A DNA stretch of 64,000 nucleotides from Jatrophihabitans sp963776855 (lineage in GTDB: Bacteria > Actinomycetota > Actinomycetes > Mycobacteriales > Jatrophihabitantaceae), in assembly GCA_963776855.1 (NCBI GenBank), contig CAVZOC010000004.1, positions 310,001 through 374,000 of the forward strand. Direction: 5' to 3'. Of this stretch, positions 57,491-64,000 are shown in pieces. Every line of letters begins with the position of its first letter. Position 1 is the stretch's first letter. The notes under the pieces are model-generated. The model saw only the letters and a program-made list of their open reading frames with translations, made no database searches and was not told where the DNA came from. A program made the position numbers and the translations under genes.

Positions 57491-58368
57491 CAGGTCGTGA
57501 CCCGTCCGCCCAGGACCGGATCGAGGAACTCGCGCATCAGGCCCTCGGCGGCCTCGATGGTGCCGACGTCGCGACCGTATGCGGTCGAGTCGATCTCCTT
57601 CTTGTATCGAGCACCCCAGCCGGCCGGGAGCGTCAACGTCGAGATCGTTGCGAGCCCGCGTCGCCGGGCTTCGGTCTCGACGGCCGAACGGAGCGATCTG
57701 GCGTCGACGTCATGGGTGAGCGCAAAGATCACGAGGTCGACCAAGTCCTTCTCACGGCTCGACGGCTTTCCGACGTAATCAGCGACGGTGGCGCACACCT
57801 TGTCGGCGATCTGGTCGACGACCGGGTACAGCCGGTAGTCGGTCGAGGCCAGCCGCGGCAGCGGCAACCGGTTCGCCGGCCTCGCCACGACGATCTCGCC
57901 GGTGATCCCGACGCTCACCACGAGGTCGACATTCAGTCGGCCCTTTGGGGCCGTGCCGATGTAGATCTCGAAGCTGACGCGGTAGCCGTCGGTGTAGGGC
58001 TGCTCGTCCCCACCGCTGATGACGTCGTGCGTCGTGTACTCGAAGCGGAAGTGATCGTCAAGATCAACGCCCGCCAGGCGACGCAGCTCGACCAGCGCCT
58101 CGTCCAGCGTGAGGTCTGCGCGATAGAGATCGACATCCACCGTGGCGCGGCTGTTCGGAAACCGCGCGAGCATCCCGGTGCCGCCTTTGAGCAGCCACTC
58201 CGATGCGACTCCGTCGGAGAACACGCGGCAGAGGAATCGGTCGAAGTACGCCTGCCTGATCCGGTCGGCGACACCCACGGACGGGTCGGTGGTGGCTGCG
58301 GTCCGCGCCGCCTGCTTGATCGCATCATCGACGGCCTTCGCGGAGGTATACGCCCCGGCGTCAGACAC
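57427..58368 (-). CDS. AbiEii toxin (nucleotidyltransferase)
   Basis: 313 residues. Nucleotidyltransferase core LKGGTGMLARF and DVDLYR (metal-binding D-x-D) with downstream LNVDLVVSVG, then VDQIADKVCATVADY: the AbiEii/AbiGii family that blocks tRNA or growth. The C-terminal 25-30 residues derive from the antisense of DUF3024, so the natural end is replaced. GTG overlaps the AbiEi stop by 8 bases. Antitoxin precedes toxin, the normal order. Confidence 0.85.
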   Translation of the reverse strand: MSDAGAYTSAKAVDDAIKQAARTAATTDPSVGVADRIRQAYFDRFLCRVFSDGVASEWLLKGGTGMLARFPNSRATVDVDLYRADLTLDEALVELRRLAGVDLDDHFRFEYTTHDVISGGDEQPYTDGYRVSFEIYIGTAPKGRLNVDLVVSVGITGEIVVARPANRLPLPRLASTDYRLYPVVDQIADKVCATVADYVGKPSSREKDLVDLVIFALTHDVDARSLRSAVETEARRRGLATISTLTLPAGWGARYKKEIDSTAYGRDVGTIEAAEGLMREFLDPVLGGRVTTCTFFVGRVRSYSWNLRLRSRQ

Positions 58369-59212
58369 GGTGTCGTGCCTCCGCGGTTCGTCCCCGCTCG
58401 GACGAATGTGCCACCTCACGCAGCAGCGCTCGCCGCACTTCCGGGTCCTCGCTTGAGCTCAGCAGGTCATCGAGCATGATGCCCTGCGCGGCGAGGTACT
58501 TGCTCGCGATCAGCCGCCCGAGCACGCCATCGGCAGCAACCTTAGCCACGGTCGAGGCGGTGTCGATGCCTGCGAGTTCGGTCAGCCGCTTCCACAGCGC
58601 GGCCCCGTCGCCCCGGCGCAGGCCGTTGCGCGCGGCGAGCGGGCTGAGCAGTTCGACCATGCGCGTCTCATCCAGCGGGCGTTGCCGGTCGGCATCACGA
58701 ACGGCAGCGGCGACGGTGCTGAGGTCGTAGCGCTCCTCGACAAGATCGGCGATGGTCCGCTCGAGGGTCGTGACCGGCAGCCCCACCTTGAGGGTGAGAT
58801 CGACCGGGTCGAGCTCGCGGAGGCGATATCGCAGCTCGGGGCGCTGCGATTGCCGCCGGATCGGGGTGGTGAACTCGAAGCGACCGACGTACTGGTCGCC
58901 GATGCCGTGCAGCGTCGCGGCAGAGCTACCCGAGGCCGGCGTCGACTCGAGCGAGCCGGGCTGCAGCCTCTCTTCGGCCCGAAGCCGGGGGTAGATACTC
59001 AGCCACGCAGCCCGCAGATCCTCGAACTGATCGGGCGGGACGCCCGCATCGCGGTACACGCCGTGCGCGAGGCGGACAACCTGCGCGGCATTGACCAGCC
59101 GCGTCAGCGTCACCCGGGAGACCCCTCGGTCCGCGGCCTGGGCGGCCGTGAACAGGCCCCACTGGCCGGCCGACAGCTCGGCCAGCAGCCGCAGAGCATC
59201 CGCCGCCTTCAC
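58361..59212 (-). CDS. AbiEi-family antitoxin and autoregulator
   Basis: 283 residues from the GTG at 59212. Winged-helix N-terminus (LFTAAQAADRGVSRVTLTRLV, VVRLAHGVYR) plus the AbiEi C-domain (TLKVGLPVTTLERTIADLVE). It neutralises AbiEii and represses its own promoter. An inverted repeat with its promoter lies immediately upstream. A GTG at 59230 also exists but lies inside the operator, so 59212 is more likely the leaderless start. Confidence 0.85.
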   Translation of the reverse strand: MKAADALRLLAELSAGQWGLFTAAQAADRGVSRVTLTRLVNAAQVVRLAHGVYRDAGVPPDQFEDLRAAWLSIYPRLRAEERLQPGSLESTPASGSSAATLHGIGDQYVGRFEFTTPIRRQSQRPELRYRLRELDPVDLTLKVGLPVTTLERTIADLVEERYDLSTVAAAVRDADRQRPLDETRMVELLSPLAARNGLRRGDGAALWKRLTELAGIDTASTVAKVAADGVLGRLIASKYLAAQGIMLDDLLSSSEDPEVRRALLREVAHSSERGRTAEARHRV

Positions 59213-59249
59213 ACTTGAAATGTTACGCACGGCTTGTAACTTTTCAAGT
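59213..59249 (-). promoter_or_regulatory. Inverted-repeat operator and promoter of abiE
   Basis: 14-bp arms (59213-59226 and 59236-59249; one mismatch) separated by 9 bases. On the minus strand TTGAAA (59242-59247), 16 bases, TAACAT (59220-59225), then 7 nt to the GTG at 59212. The arms cover both promoter hexamers, so a bound AbiEi dimer excludes polymerase. Confidence 0.75.
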
Positions 59250-59314
59250 CGTCACCTCCACGCGGGATGGTGGGCTGAGCTGGTTGTGCACGCCATGCAG
59301 CGAGTCCACGGACG

Positions 59315-60459
59315 CTACTGCCGATGGCGGCGGACGGACTCGAACGCGGCGAGCGCCCGGTCATCGGCGTCGGGGAGCCGACCGAGGTACTGCTGCGTGG
59401 TCCGGATCTGCTTGTGGCCAAGGCGGTCCATCACGGCCTTGAGGTCAGCACCACCGGCCAGCAGCCACGAGGCGTGCGCGCCGCGCAGATCGTGAAAGCG
59501 CACGCGCTGGCGTATCCCCGAGCGCTCGATCGCGGGCAGCCACACCCGGGTGCGGAACACATTGCGCGAGACCGGGGAGCCCGTGCTGGTGGCGAAGAGC
59601 AGGTCCTCGCCGCGCTTCCCGCTCGCCACCATGAACTCGCGAATCTCCCGGCACAGCTCGTCGCCGATGCGAATGGCGCGGTGCTCGTTGTCCTTTGGGT
59701 AGTCGCGCGTGCTCCAGCCCTTGTCGAGGCCGGTGATCTTCTTGGGTACTTCGAGCACCACTCGGCAGACGCGAATCTCGCCGGTCTCGAGGTCAACATC
59801 GGCGGGGCGAAGCGCTGCGAGCTCTCCCCAGCGGACACCGGTCTCGATCGCGATCAAGACCATGAGCCGGAACCGCTGCGGGATCTCGCTCAGCAAGGCG
59901 TCGAATTGCTCCGGAGTGATCGCCTTCTTCGACTGCTTGACAAACTTCGGCAACACCGTGTGCGCGCAAGGGTTGATCACGACGACTTGATCGATGATCG
60001 CGCGCTCGAAGATCGAATGTAGGAGCGTGTGGTACTTGCGGACCGACCGCGGGCTCAGCTGCGGTTTGCGGTTCCCCTCGAAATCCTCCTCCTCGGCCGA
60101 CACCTCGTTGACCCAGGCCTGCACGGTCGACGCGACGATCTTGCTCATCGGCACCCGCCCGAGCCGCGGAATGAAGTGGCGGTCCAGGTTCGAGCGATAG
60201 CCGGCAAGCGTCGTCGGCTCGAGGTGCTGCGCCGCCGGCCAGTAGTACTTCTCGACATACGCAGCGAAGGTCAGCCGGCCGCGCGATGCGTCGGCGACGG
60301 GTACCGGCGGCGGCCCGCTGTTCGAGCTTGGCCGCCGCGCGCTCGGCGTCGCGCTTGGCGGTGAAGCCGCCCCCGCTGCGCTGCCGCCCGTCCGGCGTGA
60401 AGTAGATCGTACCACCGAGTGGTGCCAGCAGTGGTGACTCGTTGCTGCGCGAAAGCCAT
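59315..60459 (-). CDS. int: Tyrosine recombinase/integrase, N-terminal frame uncertain
   Basis: The core catalytic residues are intact: R in TGVRWGELAALRP, H-x-x-R in HDLRGAHASWLL, H in LGHKQIRTT and Y in QQYL. The arm/SAM-like region TFAAYVEKYYWPA is complete. The extreme N-terminus is spread over three frames: MAFAQQRV (ATG 60459), then TIYFTPDGRQRSGGGFTAKR, then VADASRGRLTF. Two indels, or a start at GTG 60415, must explain this. A prophage/ICE-type integrase. Confidence 0.75.
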
Positions 60460-60997
60460 GGTTCTGATCTCTGGGTTTTCGATCACTGGGTCAATTTGGG
60501 TTACTAGCGGATCTTGCGTTCGCAGGATTACGGCACGGCCCCGCACCGACCTCCGGTGCGGGGCTTGTGTCGTTCCATCCCCCTGAATCCAGGGCCTCCC
60601 AGCGTTCGCCGCGACCGCCGGACCGCGCGAGGACGTCGACCCGGCCACGGCCTCCAACCCCTCCCTGGGTGAGTTCGACGCGCACGCTGCCGGGGCAGCT
60701 GCCCCGGCAGCGTGCCCCCGCACCGCCCAGGTGCCCCACCGGCTGCCACCCCACCGCACGGCCCGCCACGGCGCGGCCGGCGCCGCGGGTGGGCCCGGCA
60801 CGCTGTGGGCAGCGGGGTGGCACGGCGAGCGGCTGCGGCCACCCCCCGCGGTCACGCGCTACCCGGTGTCGTACCGCCGGCGGGAGGGGCAGCAGGTCCA
60901 GCGACACCCGCAATCTGCCGAGTACTTACCGGACCTCGCTTCCAGCGCCTTCCCCGGCGCTGCGCAGCCGCCGCCGGACCACAGGAACTCGACCGCC
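60460..60997. other. 538-nt non-coding region with a 34-bp palindrome
   Basis: I find no convincing gene between the integrase start and the HTH gene. The stretch contains the perfect palindrome at 60684-60717 and C-rich runs. It could hold an attachment or replication site of the element. Confidence 0.5.
60684..60717. repeat. Perfect 34-bp palindrome
   Basis: Two exact 17-base arms (GCACGCTGCCGGGGCAG and its complement) with no spacer, centred at 60700.5. Much longer than usual terminator arms and with no loop, so it may extrude as a cruciform. Located 281 bases before the HTH/coiled-coil gene. Confidence 0.9.
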
Positions 60998-61517
60998 ATG
61001 ACCGACCCGCGCCGACCCCCACCGGCCACCTCCCCGACCGCGGCCCGGTCTGCCACGGCTCCCCCGACCGCGGCCGGCCCGAGCGCCGCCGGGACCGTGG
61101 CCGCCGACGGTCGGCAGGACGACTGGACCACCCGAAAAGAGGCCGCGGTCCTGATGGGCTGCAGCCACGACACCGTCAAGCGCACCGTCAACGCCCACCG
61201 GCTTACCACCCGTACCGGGGAGAACAACACCACCCTGATCCGGGTCGCATACTCATCGAGCTCGGCAAGCTCACCGCCGAGACCGTGCCCGCCGCCGGGA
61301 ACACCGCCCAGCTGCTGGCCGCGCTCCGCCGCGCCGAGGCCGAGCTCGCCGCGGCCCGCGAGCAGAACGCCGCCCTCACCGGCGGCTCGAGGAACGCGGC
61401 ACGAGCCTCAGACAGCTCACCGCCCAACTGGCGGCCAAGGACAAGCAGATCGACGCGCTGCACCGCAGCCTGCAGACCCTGTCCGGCGCCGTCGCCCGGC
61501 CCGGGGGTGCCGGGTGA
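60998..61517 (+). pseudogene. HTH plus coiled-coil DNA-binding protein, two frameshifts
   Basis: Frame one (60998): Pro/Thr-rich head, then HTH TTRKEAAVLMGCSHDTVKRT and TTRTGENNTTLIRV. Frame two: LIELGKLTAETVPAAGNTAQ and ALRRAEAELAAAREQNAAL. Frame three: RLEERGTSLRQLTAQLAAKD through LHRSLQTLSGAVARPGGAG, stop at 61517. A MerR/KfrA-like layout in which a long coiled coil follows the HTH. AGGAAC precedes the ATG. Either decayed or sequence error; indels near 61250 and 61385. Confidence 0.65.
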
Positions 61518-61768
61518 CCGGGCACCTCACCTTGGTCGCGCCGCTGCCCGAGACCGACCCCGCCGAGCCCGACCGGTCGGAGCTGGAGCTGCTGGCCGCC
61601 GGCGAACCGGTGCTGCTCGAGACCCTCGACCTCATCGCCTTCGCCAACAGCGACTGGGACGGTCTCGACCCGACCCGTGAACCGACCGGCTACACCCTGG
61701 CCGAGGTGATGCTGTCGGGGCTGCTGCAGCATCCGGTGACACTCGCCGAGCTTCACCGCCAGTCGTAA
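61514..61768 (+). CDS. Acidic 84-residue protein, uncharacterised
   Basis: GTG overlaps the stop of the HTH/coiled-coil gene (GTGA), so it is a coupled partner. Sequence HLTLVAPLPETDPAEPDRSE then LLETLDLIAFANSDWDGLD and a helical tail VMLSGLLQHPVTLAEL. Acidic, no recognised domain. Confidence 0.6.
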   Translation: MTGHLTLVAPLPETDPAEPDRSELELLAAGEPVLLETLDLIAFANSDWDGLDPTREPTGYTLAEVMLSGLLQHPVTLAELHRQS

Positions 61769-61973
61769 TACAACGAGTGCTCGCGTCGCCGCTTTCGTTG
61801 CCCGGCGGGCGCGGCTTGACCCCCGTCATCGGTGCTCCGACGGGCTCGCGGACGACAGGCAGCCGCGCCAGGCTGTCACCTACTGGTGCAGTAGGCCCGC
61901 ATGATCACCACACCGATCGTGTCCGGAGAATCGGGTCAGGCTCCCAGCCCGCACCACGGCTCCGGGCGGCCGA
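61769..61973. other. Intergenic stretch of 205 bases
   Basis: No open frame of note. It holds a small hairpin (CCTACTG at 61879-61885, GTG loop, CAGTAGG at 61889-61895) that may terminate either converging gene. Confidence 0.35.
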
Positions 61974-62602
61974 TCACCGTTGCTCCCCCTCGGGGTCTGC
62001 AGATGTCTGTGCGCTGCGCTGCTTCCCGACGACAGCCCGATGCCGCGCGGCCGTTCGCCGCTGCTCATTCTCTCTGGCTTTCAGGAGGCGTTCCTCGGAT
62101 CGCGCCTGCCGCCTCGCCGAACGCTCGACTGCCTCATTCGCCCGGGCGAGCGACAAGCGCGAACGCTCCAAAACATCGCCCTGCTTGAGCGGCGAAAACG
62201 CCCCCGCATGCACGTCCCGGGCACGCTCATCGAGCGTCATCGTGCGGTCGTCCATCAAGGCTTCGCGGTGGTTAGCGGCTTGCTCTCGTTCGTCAGCGAC
62301 CCGTTCCCGATCGTCAGCACGCTCCTCCAGTTGCTCAGCGCGCTCCTCCCGCCGGTTCGCAACACGGTCACGCTCATCGGCCTGCCCACCCCGGGCCCTG
62401 CCGCCTGATCACGTTCCGTCAGCAGCCGCTCCCGCACATCGGCCGCCTGCTCCCGCCTAGCCATCAACTGCTCACGCACTTCCACCATGCGCTCCTGCTC
62501 GGCGATCATCTGCTCCCTGGGGTCAGCTGCCCCATCCCCGCGCTCAGCGCTCGCCGCGGGCACCGCTTCGGCCCCGTCACGCGGTCGTTCGTTGCTCTCC
62601 AC
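61974..62602 (-). pseudogene. Heptad-repeat coiled-coil protein, one frameshift
   Basis: From GTG 62602 the first half contains IAEQERM, VEVREQL, MARREQA, ADVRERL; after a frameshift near 62395 the second half continues ADERDRV, ANRREER, AEQLEER, ADDRERV, ADEREQA, ANHREAL. At least eleven heptads with a consensus A-D-x-R-E-x-x form a long charged coiled coil. The final part is basic (RRQARSEERLLKAREN). No domain known; start uncertain (62677 also open). Confidence 0.6.
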
Positions 62603-62881
62603 ATACCAAGCATCCGCCGAACCAGCCACCGCGACCAGCCCTCGCAGAGGCAGGCCGCCAGCACCCCCCATCCGCACATGCCGCCGATAGCGCGGTCGTG
62701 CCGATGATGGTGCGGCTCAATCGACCGGGCGCTCGCCGAAGTCATCATTTGTGGCGAACACTCAACACGCAGTCAGTCCCGACCGAAGGGCGCCGCCGAG
62801 CGTGGGCAAAATCGTCTACACCGGCGCCAACTGGAGCATAAGCGAGGTCGCGTCCTAGCTAGCGACGGGGCCGCCGCCCGC
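62603..62881. other. Intergenic stretch of 279 bases
   Basis: No gene or strong hairpin is seen. The right part is slightly AT-richer than its surroundings and contains the CTAGCTAG motif near 62853. Confidence 0.3.
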
Positions 62882-63583
62882 TCAGCGCGACGGGAGTAGC
62901 GCGCGCGTGGCGCGGGCGCAGAAGAGCACGGTGGCCAGCAGTGACACAACAGCCCCGCTGAGGAAGAAGCCGACGCCATGCCCACCGCCCCCGGTCACCG
63001 CCTGATCGATAGATGCGCTGGTGAGCGCGGCCGTGGCCGCAGCAAAGGCGGCTGCTCCCAAGGCGTCAGTGAGGCCTGCTGGCAGCACCCGGGCGGGCGT
63101 CAGGCGGCGGTGCAACAGGACGTACGCGGCGAGGATGAGCACTCCGACCGCACCGGCGAGGCTTCGTAAGACGACGGCGTCATGGGCGGTCTCTGCCACG
63201 GTCGAACCGCCTGTTCCCAAGACGCTCGTGTCCCCGACGAAGGTCGGGCCGGCCAGCGCATTCATCACCGCGACCACGGCGCCACTGAGCCCGACGGCGA
63301 CCAGCCCGCAGGCGCCCAGCAGCACAGTCGCTCCAAGGGTTTCCAACGACAGCGCGACGAACGACCGGCGAGACGTAGCGCGCACGATCGGTTCTACCGC
63401 CCCGAAACGGCGCACCGCCTCGCTCTCGGCTTGTGCTCGCGACATACCGTTCGCCTCGAGTTCTGCCGCAACAGCGCGCAAATGATCATCCGCCTCGTCG
63501 AGCAACCGACGTGTGGTGCGCGCGTCGGCGCGGCAACGACGCAGCAACTCGTCGAGGTAGTCCTCGATCGGGGTCTCAGTCAT
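62882..63583 (-). CDS. PadR-linked membrane protein with DUF1700/HAAS-like N-terminus
   Basis: 233 residues: soluble N-terminal helix-rich domain YLDELLRRCRADARTTRRLL and AEANGMSRAQAESEAVRRFG, which resembles the permease-prefix/HAAS region, then four to five membrane helices. ATG overlaps the PadR stop (ATGA). The pair resembles the one at 30963-32047. Function unknown. Confidence 0.75.
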   Translation of the reverse strand: MTETPIEDYLDELLRRCRADARTTRRLLDEADDHLRAVAAELEANGMSRAQAESEAVRRFGAVEPIVRATSRRSFVALSLETLGATVLLGACGLVAVGLSGAVVAVMNALAGPTFVGDTSVLGTGGSTVAETAHDAVVLRSLAGAVGVLILAAYVLLHRRLTPARVLPAGLTDALGAAAFAAATAALTSASIDQAVTGGGGHGVGFFLSGAVVSLLATVLFCARATRALLPSR

Positions 63584-63894
63584 GCGATCACGGCCTGCAT
63601 CGTTGCGACGAAGCCCTGCCAGTCGCGCCGCTGGGCGGCGAACTCCTTGCGCCCGGGGGCTGTCAGGGCGTACTTGCGACGTCGCCGTCCGTTTGCCATC
63701 TCGATGCAAGATTCGACCCAGCCGGCCCGCTCGAGCCGGTGCAGCGCAGGGTAGATCGTTCCCTCGGCAAGGTCGAACCTGCCGTCACTTCGATCCCGCA
63801 ACGACACGATAATCGCGTAACCGTGCGCCGCTCCATCGCGCAGCACGCCCATCACCAGCAAGTCCACACTGTTCTTCACCGGCACGCCCGTCAT
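63580..63894 (-). CDS. PadR-family transcriptional regulator
   Basis: 104 residues. LLVMGVLRDGAAHGYAIIV, LAEGTIYPALHRLERAGWVES and RRRRKYALTAPGRKEF are the PadR winged helix. ATG at 63894 has TAGGAT 8 nt upstream with TGGACG 17 bases earlier, a good leaderless promoter; a longer frame to 63945 is unlikely. Confidence 0.88.
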   Translation of the reverse strand: MTGVPVKNSVDLLVMGVLRDGAAHGYAIIVSLRDRSDGRFDLAEGTIYPALHRLERAGWVESCIEMANGRRRRKYALTAPGRKEFAAQRRDWQGFVATMQAVIA

Positions 63895-63902
63895 ACCACG
63901 GC

Positions 63903-63931
63903 ATCCTAGGCATCGGATCGCTAGGCGTCCA
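63903..63931 (-). promoter_or_regulatory. Promoter of the padR-membrane operon
   Basis: TGGACG, 17 bases, TAGGAT (63903-63908), then 8 nt to the ATG. It contains the direct repeat ATGCC-TAGG-ATGCC, a possible PadR half-site pair. Confidence 0.5.
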
Positions 63932-64000
63932 GTGCATCGTGCCAAACCGTGTTCCGGTGACCGAGACGTTGTGAACGTCTGACCCGCACACTCACTGGGC

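Larger units (their letters stand above)
52915..60460. mobile_element. Degenerate integrative (conjugative) element next to tRNA-fMet
   Basis: Bounded on the left by the tRNA-terminator and on the right by a tyrosine integrase. Contains truncated hsdM, FAD monooxygenase, transposase and relaxase fragments, an excisionase-like HTH protein and an AbiE toxin-antitoxin pair. A 7-bp inverted repeat (52916-52922 / 52930-52936) and an 11-bp-period repeat of AATGACCG (52946-52964) lie at the left edge. I did not find a second copy of the tRNA 3' end, so the right attachment site is unproven and the element may extend to about 62 kb. Confidence 0.5.

Noticed and set aside
57491..57778. Continuation of the DUF3024 frame
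   Set aside because: This part is the complement of AbiEii codons and has no family similarity.
52799..64000. Search for a direct repeat of the tRNA 3' end (att site)
   Set aside because: No second copy of the T arm/acceptor sequence was found within the window, so no attR is claimed.

Overview
The window is 64 kb of very GC-rich, gene-dense DNA from a high-GC Actinomycetota chromosome. Supporting markers are a fused 2-oxoglutarate metabolism enzyme (Kgd), WhiB1, the WhiB1-PdtaS and SigR-RsrA neighbourhoods, a nickel superoxide dismutase, an F420/PPOX-type protein, GTG starts, ATGA/GTGA gene overlaps and many probably leaderless genes. The family looks Geodermatophilales- or Pseudonocardiales-like, but I cannot fix the genus.

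Layout. 1-2183: end of selA, then selB (selenocysteine incorporation). 2215-5357: HAD phosphatase/phosphoglucomutase coupled to a GH65 disaccharide phosphorylase. 5410-9918: small stress/structural genes, DoxX, PAP2 phosphatase, TetR regulator and an ABC exporter. 10058-16285: central carbon metabolism (kgd, an oxidoreductase, a 58-residue DUF6104-type protein, malic enzyme). 16468-20420: secreted S53 peptidase and a polysaccharide deacetylase/glycosyltransferase, both frameshifted. 20488-23326: sodX/sodN, a histidine phosphatase, and an anti-sigma/sigma pair of SigB/F type. 23354-36858: a block that from general knowledge resembles the mycobacterial Rv3217c-Rv3228 neighbourhood (lipid kinase, whiB1, pdtaS, rsrA, sigR, HMCES, aroA, rsgA) with trmL, a YbaK deacylase, an acyl-CoA synthetase and a PadR-controlled membrane pair added. 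36875-46053: XdhC, MOSC, aminotransferase, hisN, queA with SDR and SoxR, YbaK, CoA-binding protein, PPOX, acylphosphatase, methyltransferase, MoaD. 46061-49264: molybdate uptake (modA, a modB-modC fusion carrying two frameshifts, an HTH-TOBE regulator). 49332-52755: pcaB, pcaDC and a MetE-like enzyme as a translationally coupled operon. 52799-52872: initiator tRNA-Met with a strong terminator.

From 52915 onward the window is accessory. A run of abutting, truncated genes (hsdM, FAD monooxygenase, transposase, HYR domain, OmpR-type DNA-binding domain, MobF relaxase) leads to an excisionase-like HTH protein, an AbiEi/AbiEii toxin-antitoxin pair and a tyrosine integrase: the remains of an integrative conjugative element with defence cargo. 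Beyond it lie a 34-bp perfect palindrome, a frameshifted HTH/coiled-coil protein, a heptad-repeat coiled-coil protein and a second PadR-membrane protein pair.

Regulatory sites readable directly include a SigR autoregulatory promoter, a CRP-like site before whiB1, a SoxR box with a 19-bp-spacer promoter in front of SDR-queA, a PadR-type inverted repeat over a leaderless promoter, and an AbiEi-type inverted repeat containing the abiE promoter. About nineteen genes have a TANNNT-like -10 hexamer 5-8 nt before the start codon and no Shine-Dalgarno sequence, so leaderless transcription is a dominant feature here.
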